Assembly: GCF_013449375.1 (NCBI RefSeq)
Contig: NZ_JACDRR010000026.1
Location: 1-40,050, forward strand
DNA from: Pectobacterium sp. CFBP8739
GTDB taxonomy: Bacteria > Pseudomonadota > Gammaproteobacteria > Enterobacterales > Enterobacteriaceae
Length of the DNA: 40,050 nt
Direction of reading: 5' to 3'
Position 1 is the stretch's first letter, and the number at the start of each line of letters is the position of its first letter. Positions 16,744 through 25,025 of the stretch are shown here, one piece after another. A program made the position numbers and the translations under genes. Below the pieces are notes generated by a model that was given only the letters and a program-made list of their open reading frames with translations, had not been told where the DNA came from and did not search any database.

Positions 16744-17439
16744 TCAGTTGCTGAGCTGCATAAAGTGGCGAGCCAGCAGCGGCGCGGTAAAGGTTTTTTT
16801 CAGATAGAACCCGCGGGGTAGCGTCAGAATTGGCTGACCAAATTCTCCGATGGCCTCCGTTAAGGCACGGCTATTTGCCGCTTTGGGGCGTAACTGTAGC
16901 ACTTCGCCATGCCGGGCGGTGATGCTTTCTACCTGGCCAAGCACGATCAGGTCCATCAACTCTTCCCAATCGCAGCGCAGCTGTTCCTCTTCTTCTTCGC
17001 TGGGGCTCCAGATCAGCGGTGCGCCAACACGGCGTTCCCCTAGTGGAATGTGCCGCGATCCTTCAACCGGAATCCATAGCACCCGTGCGAGCTTGTGTCG
17101 TACGTGACTGCTTTCCCACGTAACGCCGCTGTTGCCTGTTAACGGCGCAACGCAAACGAAAGTGGTTTCCAGCGGTTTACCCTGTTCATCAATCGGAATG
17201 GTTTTTAGCTCAACGCCGATGTCAGGGAAATCCTGCTCGGGCTTGCTGCCTGCGCTGGCTCCCAGAAAACGCTCCAGCAGAACGCCAATCCAGCCTTTAT
17301 CGCGTTTCAGGTTGGCGGGAAGCGGCAGGCGAGCGATGTCCGCCAATTCCGCGAGATTATAACCAGCGAGGGATTGCGCGCGTTCCAGCAAGGCTTGCTC
17401 GTGTGGCGGCGCAGTCGTGTGAACCCTAGGTGAATTCAT
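16744..17439 (-). CDS. mutH: DNA mismatch repair endonuclease MutH
   Basis: Nicks the unmethylated strand at hemimethylated GATC sites once activated by MutS-MutL, marking the new strand for repair. 231 residues (E. coli 229). The D-X6-E-X-K active site is intact: Asp70, Glu77 and Lys79 in [15 protein letters not shown], with identical numbering to E. coli. The start at 17439 is chosen because 59 further upstream in-frame codons (to 17616) lack any resemblance to MutH. The ribosome site is weak. It is divergent from rppH across the DARS2-like region. Confidence 0.96.
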   Translation of the reverse strand: MNSPRVHTTAPPHEQALLERAQSLAGYNLAELADIARLPLPANLKRDKGWIGVLLERFLGASAGSKPEQDFPDIGVELKTIPIDEQGKPLETTFVCVAPLTGNSGVTWESSHVRHKLARVLWIPVEGSRHIPLGERRVGAPLIWSPSEEEEEQLRCDWEELMDLIVLGQVESITARHGEVLQLRPKAANSRALTEAIGEFGQPILTLPRGFYLKKTFTAPLLARHFMQLSN

Positions 17440-17637
17440 TGCATATCGCTCTATATTTTTCCGCTCAAAAAAAATACAACAGATGGGGAATACCCATGCA
17501 CAGCCTGCAAGACGGTGGAGAAAAACAATAATAGCATGATTCGTAGCGTTTTTTTTCAGTGTGATGGTGATCACTTTGCCGAGTTTTGCAAACTGTTCAC
17601 GTATAGCCACCGACAATAAACAGGATCTTACACTAGG

Positions 17638-18030
17638 TTATCCACAGATTTCTTGGATAACCCACATAAACATGAATTACTGGTTCGATTTACAGCCTTG
17701 ACTCTCGGTTACTTTGCTGTTTTTGCCTATTTATTGCCTGACTTTGAGGCATTACCTGTGGATAAAAACGGCATAGTGCGATCTTTCGCCAATCTTGCAT
17801 TGTATGCCATTTGAACAAAAATAAAGGGGGCTATATTGCCAATAACATGGGGTGTAATTTTATGAATAAAAAGCACTATTTTTTAATTTATAGTAATATT
17901 TTTTCTTCATGAGAAATGAGTTTTACTCACTTCTTCATGGGTTCTGCACAAAGATGTCCACAGAAAAAGTGAATAAATTGCGCATTTCAGCCTTCACATG
18001 TTTATAACTTTGATCTTATCTGTGGGTTAT
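17638..18030. other. DARS2: DARS2-like DnaA-box cluster in the mutH-rppH gap
   Basis: In E. coli the mutH-rppH (ygdP) gap contains DARS2, which regenerates ATP-DnaA with the help of IHF and Fis. Here the gap is 696 bases (17440-18135), AT-rich and gene-free. Exact DnaA boxes TTATCCACA lie at 17638-17646 (plus) and 17757-17765 (minus). Near matches sit at 17652-17660 (minus), 17658-17666 (plus), 17954-17962 (plus) and 18021-18029 (minus). The first three make a compact core of 29 bases. An IHF-like site (ATCAA with spaced A/T) overlaps 18003-18015. The identification rests on location plus boxes. No other feature was seen in 17440-17637 or 18031-18135; the mutH and rppH promoters must lie there. 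Confidence 0.75.
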
Positions 18031-18135
18031 CTTACTTTTATTAGTATCACATGCTTTCTAAGCAGTGGTTTACCGCCTGACGGGAGTGTGAAACAATCAG
18101 GTCATCTTTGCATTGATGTTTATTGAGGTAGTCCG

Positions 18136-18669
18136 GTGATCGATGATGATGGCTACCGCCCAAACGTTGGTATTGTAATCTGTAATCGGCAGGGACAGGT
18201 GATGTGGGCTCGGCGCTATGGTCAGCACTCCTGGCAGTTTCCTCAGGGGGGGATTAACCCCGGTGAAAGTGCTGAGCAGGCGATGTACCGCGAACTGTTT
18301 GAAGAAGTCGGGTTAAGAAAAAAGGATGTGCGCGTACTGGCATCTACCCGTAACTGGTTACGCTATAAATTACCAAAGCGTTTGGTGCGTTGGGATACAA
18401 AACCGGTCTGTATCGGCCAAAAGCAGAAATGGTTTTTGCTACAGTTGATGTGTAATGAGTCGGATATCAATATGCAAAGCAGCGGCACGCCGGAATTTGA
18501 TGGCTGGCGTTGGGTGAGTTACTGGTATCCGGTACGTCAGGTCGTCTCTTTTAAGCGAGATGTGTATCGTCGCGTGATGAAGGAATTTATCAACCCGGTG
18601 ATACTGCTTCAGGAGAGTGTTGCGGCTCGGGTGGCGACCCCATCTGGTCCCCGGCGAAAAAGAGGGTAA
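18136..18669 (+). CDS. rppH: RNA pyrophosphohydrolase RppH
   Basis: Removes pyrophosphate from the 5' end of mRNAs, starting 5'-end-dependent decay by RNase E. 177 residues (E. coli 176). The Nudix box GX5EX7REUXEEXGU is complete from about residue 38, with RELFEEVGL at its end. The N terminus [17 protein letters not shown] is diagnostic. Start is GTG at 18136-18138, with GAGG about 8 bases upstream; no ATG gives this N terminus. ptsP follows after 12 bases, so the pair is an operon. Confidence 0.96.
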   Translation: MIDDDGYRPNVGIVICNRQGQVMWARRYGQHSWQFPQGGINPGESAEQAMYRELFEEVGLRKKDVRVLASTRNWLRYKLPKRLVRWDTKPVCIGQKQKWFLLQLMCNESDINMQSSGTPEFDGWRWVSYWYPVRQVVSFKRDVYRRVMKEFINPVILLQESVAARVATPSGPRRKRG

Positions 18670-18681
18670 TTCAGGCACATT

Positions 18682-20928
18682 ATGCTCACGCGCTTGCGAG
18701 AAATTGTCGAAAACGTTGCGGCAACGGCCCGCCTTAGTGATGCGCTGGACATTCTGGTCAATGAGACCTGTCAGGCTATGGACACGGAAGTCTGTTCCAT
18801 TTATCTGGCCGATCACGATCGTCAATGCTATTACCTGATGGCAACGCGCGGGTTGAAAAAGCCGCGCGGGCGCACGGTGACGCTGGCGTTTGGGCAAGGT
18901 ATTGTCGGGTTGGTTGGTCAACGTGCCGAGCCTATCAACCTGGCCGATGCCCGAGCCCATCCCAGTTTCAAATATATCCCTGCTGTGAAAGAGCAACATT
19001 TCCGCTCTTTTCTTGGCGTTCCCATTATCCACCGTCGCCATCTGCTCGGCGTACTGGTGGTGCAACAGCGTGAACATCGTCAGTTTGATAAAAACGAAGA
19101 GTCGTTCATGGTGACGCTGGCCACGCAGATGGCCGCGATTCTTTCCCTTTCACAGATCAAAACGCTCTTCGGTCAATACCGTCAGACGCGCGTTAAGGCG
19201 CTGGTGGCCGCCCCCGGTGTGGCGATCGCCCCTGGCTGGCAGGATTGTACCCAGCCTTCTCTGGATCAAGTGTTCCCCGCGTCGAGTCTGGACAGCGAGC
19301 GTGAGCGATCCCGTTTAACGCAGGCGTTGGAAGAGGCAACGGCGGAATTTCGTCGCTTCAGCAAGCGGTTTAGCGCCAGTGCGCAGAAAGAGAGCGCGGC
19401 GATTTTCGATTTGTACTCACACTTACTGAATGATGCGCGACTCAAGCGTGAACTCTTTCAGGAAGTGGATGCGGGCAATGCCGCTGAGTGGGCTGTGAAG
19501 CTGGTGATCGAACGTTTTGCCGCGCAGTTCACCAACTTGCAGGATACCTACTTGCGTGAACGGGCGGGCGATCTGCGCGCGCTCGGGCAGCGGCTGCTGT
19601 TTCACCTTGATGATAACGCGCAAATCATGGGGCAGTGGCCTGAGCGCTTTATCCTCGTTGCGGACGAATTAACGGCGACGCTGTTGGCGGAACTACCGCC
19701 AGAGCGGCTGGCGGGCGTTGTCGTGTATGACGGTGCCGCCAACTCGCATGCGGCGATTCTCGTACGGGCGATGGGTATTCCCACGTTGGTGGGCGCGGAT
19801 ATTCAGCCCGGCTTGCTGCACCAGCGTCAACTGATCATCGACGGCTATCGCGGTGAGCTGTTGGTCGATCCTGAACCCGTGCTGGTACAGGAATACCAGC
19901 GCCTGCTGACGGAAGAAAATGAGCTAACCCGTTTGGCTGAAGGAGAAATGGAACAGCCTGCCGTGTTGAAAAGCGGCGAACGTATTCAGGTTATGTTGAA
20001 TGCGGGGTTAAGTGCTGAACACGAAAAGCATTTTATCAATCAGGTTGATGGCGTGGGTCTGTACCGTACGGAAATCCCTTTTATGTTGCAAAGCGGTTTT
20101 CCGTCCGAAGATGAACAGATGGCGCAATATCAAAGCATGTTGCAGCTTTATCCAACGCGCCCGGTGATGCTGCGCACGCTGGATATCGGCGCGGATAAGC
20201 CGCTGCCTTATCTGCCTATTAGCGAAGAGAACCCGTGCCTTGGCTGGCGCGGTATTCGGATTACGCTCGATCAACCTGAAATCTTTCTGATTCAAGCGCG
20301 CGCCATGCTGCGGGCTAACGCACACAGTGGCAACCTCAGTATTCTGCTGCCGATGATCAGCAGTCTGGATGAAATCAGTGAAGCGCGTCGTCTGATCGAT
20401 CAGGCAGCGGGCGAAGTCGAAGAATTACTGGGCTTCCCACAGCCAAAACCGCGGATCGGCATCATGATCGAAGTACCATCGATGCTGTTTCTGCTCCCTC
20501 ATCTGGCTTCCCGCATTGATTTTGTTTCAGTTGGCACCAACGATCTGACGCAGTATCTGCTGGCGGTAGATCGTAACAACGCTCATGTGGCATCGCTTTA
20601 TGACAGTCTGCATCCTTCCATGTTGCAGGCGTTGAATATGATCGCTGTCGAGTGTGAGCGGCATAATATTCCGCTTTCTGTGTGCGGTGAAATGGCGGGC
20701 GAAGCGCTCGGCGCATTGCTGCTGACGGGGTTGGGGTATCGCTCGCTCAGTATGAACGGACGTAGCGTGGCGCGAATTAAATATCTGCTGCGCCAAATTA
20801 CGCTGGCAGAATCGCAGGCGTTGGTGAAGCAATTACTCGGTGCGCAGAGTGCGGCGGAAGTCCGACAGTGGGCGGCGATCTTCATGGAAGAGCGCGGATT
20901 GGGCGGCTTGATTCGAGGCGGACGCTAA
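18682..20928 (+). CDS. ptsP: Phosphoenolpyruvate-protein phosphotransferase PtsP (enzyme I-Ntr)
   Basis: First kinase of the nitrogen phosphotransferase system: passes phosphate from PEP to NPr and on to PtsN. 748 residues, as in E. coli. An N-terminal GAF domain covers about 1-160, sensing glutamine and 2-oxoglutarate in E. coli. A linker and EI N-domain follow, with the phosphorylated His356 in GAANSHAAILVRAMG. The C-terminal PEP-binding barrel contains GLYRTEIPFM, LDIGADKPLPY and the late VCGEMAGEALGALLL with the catalytic Cys. Second gene after rppH. Confidence 0.96.
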   Translation: MLTRLREIVENVAATARLSDALDILVNETCQAMDTEVCSIYLADHDRQCYYLMATRGLKKPRGRTVTLAFGQGIVGLVGQRAEPINLADARAHPSFKYIPAVKEQHFRSFLGVPIIHRRHLLGVLVVQQREHRQFDKNEESFMVTLATQMAAILSLSQIKTLFGQYRQTRVKALVAAPGVAIAPGWQDCTQPSLDQVFPASSLDSERERSRLTQALEEATAEFRRFSKRFSASAQKESAAIFDLYSHLLNDARLKRELFQEVDAGNAAEWAVKLVIERFAAQFTNLQDTYLRERAGDLRALGQRLLFHLDDNAQIMGQWPERFILVADELTATLLAELPPERLAGVVVYDGAANSHAAILVRAMGIPTLVGADIQPGLLHQRQLIIDGYRGELLVDPEPVLVQEYQRLLTEENELTRLAEGEMEQPAVLKSGERIQVMLNAGLSAEHEKHFINQVDGVGLYRTEIPFMLQSGFPSEDEQMAQYQSMLQLYPTRPVMLRTLDIGADKPLPYLPISEENPCLGWRGIRITLDQPEIFLIQARAMLRANAHSGNLSILLPMISSLDEISEARRLIDQAAGEVEELLGFPQPKPRIGIMIEVPSMLFLLPHLASRIDFVSVGTNDLTQYLLAVDRNNAHVASLYDSLHPSMLQALNMIAVECERHNIPLSVCGEMAGEALGALLLTGLGYRSLSMNGRSVARIKYLLRQITLAESQALVKQLLGAQSAAEVRQWAAIFMEERGLGGLIRGGR

Positions 20929-21045
20929 TCCGTCTCGGTGTGGTATTGACGGATATATCAAGATTTAATTGCGAGTAAATGTTTAACAACGACTCAATGT
21001 TTTACAGAACTTTTCCCCGATGCAAGCAATGAGCGCGGGTGCGTA

Positions 21046-21054
21046 TGCTATGAT
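21046..21054 (+). promoter_or_regulatory. Predicted extended minus-ten promoter of lgt-thyA
   Basis: TGCTATGAT at 21046-21054 is an extended minus-ten (TGN plus TATGAT, one change from consensus), about 98 bases before the lgt start. No good minus-35 is present, which extended promoters tolerate. Predicted by eye. Confidence 0.4.
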
Positions 21055-21151
21055 TCGCCACCGCGGTTCGCAGGAACGGATTCATTCTCCTGCCTTTTGC
21101 CTATCAATGACGATCCCGAAAGCAGGGATAACACAATAAAATATGTGGTGA

Positions 21152-22015
21152 ATGATGACGACAAGCTATCTGGCGTTTCCTCAGTTTGACCCAGTGATTT
21201 TCTCTATTGGCCCATTGGCGTTGCACTGGTATGGGCTGATGTATCTGGTGGGTTTTGTATTTGCCATGTGGTTAGCAGTGCGTCGGGCGAATAAACCGGG
21301 GAGCGGCTGGACCAAAGATGAAGTCGAAAACCTGCTGTATATGGGGTTCCTCGGAGTCTTCGTCGGCGGGCGTTTGGGTTATGTTCTGTTTTATGCCCTC
21401 CCGTCATTTCTTGAAAATCCGCTCTATCTTTTCAAAGTCTGGGATGGCGGCATGTCGTTCCATGGCGGTTTGATGGGCGTTATCTGCGTCATGTTGTGGT
21501 TCGCACATCGCACCAAGCGCCACTTCTTTCAAGTCGCTGATTTTATTGCTCCCTTGATTCCTTTTGGGCTGGGGGCTGGTCGTTTGGGCAACTTCATCAA
21601 TGGCGAACTGTGGGGACGCGTGACGACGGATACGCCGTGGGCCATGCTGTTCCCAGGCTCGCGCGGCGAAGATATGGCGCTGGCCGTCAGTAACCCGCAA
21701 TGGCAGGCGATTTTCAATCAGTACGGCATGCTGCCGCGCCATCCTTCCCAACTGTATCAAATGATGCTGGAAGGGGTGGTGCTGTTTATCATTTTGAATC
21801 TCTTTATTCGTAAATCTCGGCCGATGGGCAGCGTTTCAGGGCTTTTCCTGATCGGTTATGGCACGTTCAGAATTATTACTGAATTCTTCCGCCAGCCGGA
21901 TGCGCAGTTGGGGCTGTTCGGTGGCCTGTTCAGCATGGGGCAAATCCTGTCTCTGCCGATGGTGATCGCCGGTATTCTGATGATGGTCTGGGCCTACCGC
22001 CGTCAGCCTGCATAG
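21152..22015 (+). CDS. lgt: Prolipoprotein diacylglyceryl transferase Lgt
   Basis: Inner-membrane enzyme that moves diacylglycerol from phosphatidylglycerol to the lipobox Cys of prolipoproteins, the first step of lipoprotein maturation. 287 residues (E. coli 291), about seven membrane segments. [11 protein letters not shown] near the start and the Lgt signature [14 protein letters not shown] (about residues 143-156) are intact. Essential in E. coli. Its clients in this window include MltC and YgdR. The second ATG (21155) could be the true start. thyA begins 42 bases downstream, the usual enterobacterial pair. Confidence 0.96.
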   Translation: MMTTSYLAFPQFDPVIFSIGPLALHWYGLMYLVGFVFAMWLAVRRANKPGSGWTKDEVENLLYMGFLGVFVGGRLGYVLFYALPSFLENPLYLFKVWDGGMSFHGGLMGVICVMLWFAHRTKRHFFQVADFIAPLIPFGLGAGRLGNFINGELWGRVTTDTPWAMLFPGSRGEDMALAVSNPQWQAIFNQYGMLPRHPSQLYQMMLEGVVLFIILNLFIRKSRPMGSVSGLFLIGYGTFRIITEFFRQPDAQLGLFGGLFSMGQILSLPMVIAGILMMVWAYRRQPA

Positions 22016-22057
22016 CAATAATCCGCCGTCCTTCTTTAATATTTGTGGTGAGGTAGT

Positions 22058-22852
22058 ATGAAACAGTATCTGGATCTGATGAAAAAAGTGCTTGAAGAGG
22101 GCACGCCGAAGGCCGACCGTACTGGCACGGGCACGCGTTCTATTTTCGGCCATCAGATGCGTTTCAACTTGCAGGATGGGTTTCCACTGGTGACCACCAA
22201 GAAATGCCACCTGCGTTCAATTATTCATGAACTGCTCTGGTTCCTGAACGGCGATACCAATGTTGCTTATCTGCATGAAAATAAAGTCAGTATTTGGGAT
22301 GAATGGGCGGATGAGAACGGCGATTTGGGGCCGGTTTACGGAAAACAGTGGCGTTCGTGGGGAGCTGCCGACGGTCGTGAGATCGACCAGTTGAAGAATG
22401 TTCTGACCCAGTTGAGACAAGATCCAGATTCTCGCCGTATTATTGTGTCTGCTTGGAACGTGGGTGAACTGGACAAAATGGCGCTGGCGCCGTGCCACGC
22501 ATTTTTCCAGTTCTACGTGGCGGATGGCAAACTCTCTTGCCAGCTTTATCAGCGCTCGTGCGATATCTTCCTTGGCCTGCCGTTCAACATCGCCAGCTAT
22601 GCGCTGCTGGTGCATATGGTGGCGCAGCAGTGCGATCTAGATGTCGGTGATTTCGTCTGGACTGGTGGTGACACGCATCTGTACAACAACCATCTGGAAC
22701 AGACGAATCTACAACTGAGCCGTGAACCGCGTGCGCTGCCTAAACTAGTGATTAAGCGCCGCCCGGATACGCTGTTCGACTACCGCTTCGAGGACTTTGA
22801 AATCGAGGGATACGATCCACATCCCGCCATCAAAGCACCGGTTGCGATTTAA
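22058..22852 (+). CDS. thyA: Thymidylate synthase ThyA
   Basis: Converts dUMP to dTMP with methylenetetrahydrofolate, giving dihydrofolate. 264 residues, the same as E. coli. The catalytic Cys146 sits in [26 protein letters not shown] follows, and the C-terminal APVAI matches the family. GAGGT just upstream of the ATG is a good ribosome site. Co-transcribed with lgt and followed by a hairpin at 22871. Confidence 0.97.
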   Translation: MKQYLDLMKKVLEEGTPKADRTGTGTRSIFGHQMRFNLQDGFPLVTTKKCHLRSIIHELLWFLNGDTNVAYLHENKVSIWDEWADENGDLGPVYGKQWRSWGAADGREIDQLKNVLTQLRQDPDSRRIIVSAWNVGELDKMALAPCHAFFQFYVADGKLSCQLYQRSCDIFLGLPFNIASYALLVHMVAQQCDLDVGDFVWTGGDTHLYNNHLEQTNLQLSREPRALPKLVIKRRPDTLFDYRFEDFEIEGYDPHPAIKAPVAI

Positions 22853-22870
22853 AACTTCCCCACACTTTTC

Positions 22871-22891
22871 AGGGCCGCGTCATGCGGCCCT
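22871..22891 (+). terminator. Terminator after thyA
   Basis: AGGGCCGC (22871-22878) pairs with GCGGCCCT (22884-22891) around GTCAT; a broken T tract (TTGCTT) follows. Stem strong, tail imperfect. Confidence 0.6.
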
Positions 22892-23025
22892 TTGCTTCCC
22901 TCATTTTCCCTACCTCCCCGCACGTTTTTTCTGTTGTTACATCGTTGCAGCAAAACATTGCGAGCCGCTGCGTATAACGCCGTTAACGCGCTGTTTTTGC
23001 TGATAAGACTCACTATCCTGACGCA

Positions 23026-23529
23026 ATGAAAACAGGGAATCGACAACAGCGGGGATTTACCTTGCTTGAACTTTTAGTGGTGCTGACGATCGTAACGCTG
23101 ATGGCAGGTGGCGGCCTGCATGGCTGGATTCAATATCAGCAGGCCATTCGTCTGGAGCAGAGTGCGCAGCAGCTGCTGGATTTTTTGAGTCGGGTTCAGG
23201 CGAATGCTTACTGGCATAACGAAACCCGGACGGTGAAACTTATACCGCAGGGAGATCTATGGTGCATGGTGGCAGGTCAGAATGATAAACAGGTGGAGGA
23301 AACGTGCCGTGAGAACCATCCAGGGCAGTTCGTTCGCCGTACGCAGGAGGTCGTGCTGGCAAAATCCACCAGTAACGTGTTTACATTCTTTGGTTTGCGT
23401 AATGCCGCTCAGGCTGGGCACATCTCGCTGTCGAACGCTGCGGGTCAGTTACGTCTCATCATCTCGGTGAGGGGACGTATGCGTCTGTGCAGCGAGTCGC
23501 AAGTGGTTCTGGCGATTCCTCTATGTTGA
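23026..23529 (+). CDS. ppdA: Prepilin-type N-terminal cleavage protein, PpdA-like pseudopilin
   Basis: A 167-residue type IV pilin-like protein. A short basic leader ends at RG and is followed by FTLLELLVVLTIV, the prepilin peptidase site with Glu at mature position 5 and a hydrophobic assembly helix. The remainder is a GspH-like globular domain with a Cys near residue 85 and another pair late. In E. coli this is the first of four small genes before recC, thought to be minor pilins. The substrate pilus is unknown here, as no major pilin or pilus motor gene lies in the window. It overlaps the next gene by 7 bases. The name follows position rather than strong similarity. Confidence 0.85.
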   Translation: MKTGNRQQRGFTLLELLVVLTIVTLMAGGGLHGWIQYQQAIRLEQSAQQLLDFLSRVQANAYWHNETRTVKLIPQGDLWCMVAGQNDKQVEETCRENHPGQFVRRTQEVVLAKSTSNVFTFFGLRNAAQAGHISLSNAAGQLRLIISVRGRMRLCSESQVVLAIPLC

Positions 23530-24134
23530 TAACCGTGACGTTGAGACAACCAAGGCCGAGGTGTAAGCAGCGTGGCTTCACTTTGCCGGAAATTCTGTTA
23601 GCGCTGAGTTTAGGTAGTTTGATTATGCTGTCGGCGGCGCAGCTCTACCCTCTGTTGCGTGGTCAAAGTCAGGACAGTGCACAGCTTTTTCGGCTGGAGC
23701 AGTTGTTTAGTCAGGTCGCGATGGGGATTGAGAAAGACATCCGTCGGGCCGGTTTCTGTGCGGGAACCTGTCAGGGAAAGGCGATTAGCATCGGGAATTA
23801 TCCGGGCGAGGCAGAAAACAGCTGTCTGAATGTTTCTTACGATCTGAATCGGAATGGGGTTTGGGATGGAGGGGAACAGCAGGATGCAGAATCTTTTGGC
23901 TATCGCTTGCGTGGTCGAGCGTTAGAAATTCAGAGTGGGGCGCACAATTGCCAGGGCGACCGATGGGAAAAGCTGTTTGACCCGCAGGAAGTCGTACTAA
24001 CTCTATTCCGGTTACAGCGTTTGACTGCGCAAAATGATGTGGCGCTGTATGAATTGCAACTGGCGGGATACTGGGCCAAACGCCCTGCCGTTAAGCAACA
24101 TATTACCCGCCTGATATTGGGGCGTAACCCATGA
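23523..24134 (+). CDS. ppdB: PpdB-like pseudopilin
   Basis: A type IV pilin-like protein of 203 residues from the ATG at 23523. The earlier in-frame start at 23487 would lie inside ppdA and lengthen the leader by 12 residues. The leader ends at KQRG, then FTLPEILLALSLGSLIMLSAA forms the pilin helix. The C-terminal part has paired Cys (GFCAGTC; later HNC) that likely form disulfides, and NRNGVWDGGEQQD, also conserved in E. coli PpdB (SNGIWD). The ribosome site is weak, consistent with coupling to ppdA. Confidence 0.82.
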   Translation: MLITVTLRQPRPRCKQRGFTLPEILLALSLGSLIMLSAAQLYPLLRGQSQDSAQLFRLEQLFSQVAMGIEKDIRRAGFCAGTCQGKAISIGNYPGEAENSCLNVSYDLNRNGVWDGGEQQDAESFGYRLRGRALEIQSGAHNCQGDRWEKLFDPQEVVLTLFRLQRLTAQNDVALYELQLAGYWAKRPAVKQHITRLILGRNP

Positions 24135-24586
24135 AGAAAGGATGGCAAACGGGAAGCGGGACGCTGCCTATGGTGCTGCTGATCGCTGTTATCGGCCTGT
24201 TGTTGATGTCTGGGTTGCAACGTCAGCTTGATACTACCATTCAGGTGGGAAACGATGAGCGGCATTATCTGCGCGCCTTCAATCAGGCATTGTCCTCATT
24301 GAACTGGGGAAAAGGGCAGCGTTGGAATGCGCTAACGGAAAGCTGGCAGTGTCAGCAACTGTCGGAGGAACAGCTAGTGGTGTGCCTGCGTGCGGCCTCG
24401 GATGGGAGGCAGGGGCTACTGCGTGGTGAAGGGACGCTACCTAGTTCGGTGCGACCGTTGACGCTGTACCAGCGGGTGTCATTTTTGGCGTTGTCGTCGG
24501 GCCAGATCGCGATTCAACCCTTGGGTAACGGCTGGCTGGATTTTTGCCCTGACAAAGAGGTGACTCGCTGTGATGCAACGGAATAG
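24131..24586 (+). CDS. ygdB: YgdB family protein (DUF2509)
   Basis: A 151-residue protein with one N-terminal hydrophobic segment (LPMVLLIAVIGLLLMSGLQ, about 12-30) after a GSGTL motif typical of GspK/PilX-like minor pilins. It lacks a canonical FTLxE site, so it may be a PilX-type subunit. The ATG overlaps the ppdB stop by 4 bases. Located between ppdB and ppdC as in E. coli (YgdB about 135 residues). Function unknown. Confidence 0.82.
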   Translation: MKKGWQTGSGTLPMVLLIAVIGLLLMSGLQRQLDTTIQVGNDERHYLRAFNQALSSLNWGKGQRWNALTESWQCQQLSEEQLVVCLRAASDGRQGLLRGEGTLPSSVRPLTLYQRVSFLALSSGQIAIQPLGNGWLDFCPDKEVTRCDATE

Positions 24587-24965
24587 CGCAGTGAACAAGG
24601 AAGTCGTGAGTCATCAATCCGGTTTTAGCCTGCCGGAGACGCTGGTGGCGGCGCTGCTGTTTGCCGTGTCGTTGATGGGATTACTGCAATATCACCAGAT
24701 TTTACAGCAGTCATTTCAGCATCAGTGGCAGCAGCGTCAGGCCTGGCGGTTTGCGATACAGCAGTTGGAGGCCTATGAAGCGGGTGTACCCTATCATCCG
24801 TTTGCTCTTGATAATGCGGTGCCGCTTATGAGTAAACACTGGCAGTTTAGTGTGTCAGAGCAGTTACAGAGCCCAGAATGCCGTCAGGTAACGGCAAGAG
24901 TCATGACGCCACGTCGCTATCAGGCTACACTAAACCGTTGGTTTTGCCGGTCACCGGCCGTTTAG
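24570..24965 (+). CDS. ppdC: PpdC-like pseudopilin
   Basis: A 131-residue pilin-like protein. The leader ends QSG, followed by FSLPETLVAALLFAVSLMGLLQY with Glu5 of the mature helix. The first codon called is GTG at 24570, immediately followed by ATG at 24573; AGAGG at 24556-24560 could serve either. It overlaps the 3' end of ygdB by 17 bases. Cys residues at ECRQV and WFCRS may form a disulfide. E. coli PpdC is shorter (about 107). recC starts about 60 bases downstream, so the four genes may share its transcript. Confidence 0.8.
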   Translation: MMQRNSAVNKEVVSHQSGFSLPETLVAALLFAVSLMGLLQYHQILQQSFQHQWQQRQAWRFAIQQLEAYEAGVPYHPFALDNAVPLMSKHWQFSVSEQLQSPECRQVTARVMTPRRYQATLNRWFCRSPAV

Positions 24966-25025
24966 CCGACGTGCTTTGGTAAACTATGAATAATGAATTG
25001 TAAGACACGGCGAGCAGGAGCCAGA

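Noticed and set aside
17440-17616. Upstream extension of mutH by 59 codons
   Set aside because: The extension has no resemblance to MutH, and the shorter start reproduces the exact E. coli residue numbering of the active site.
22958-22975. Possible CRP-S (Sxy-dependent) site upstream of ppdA
   Set aside because: The left half TTGCGA fits, but the right half GCGTA departs from TCGCA at several positions, and no well-spaced promoter is present.
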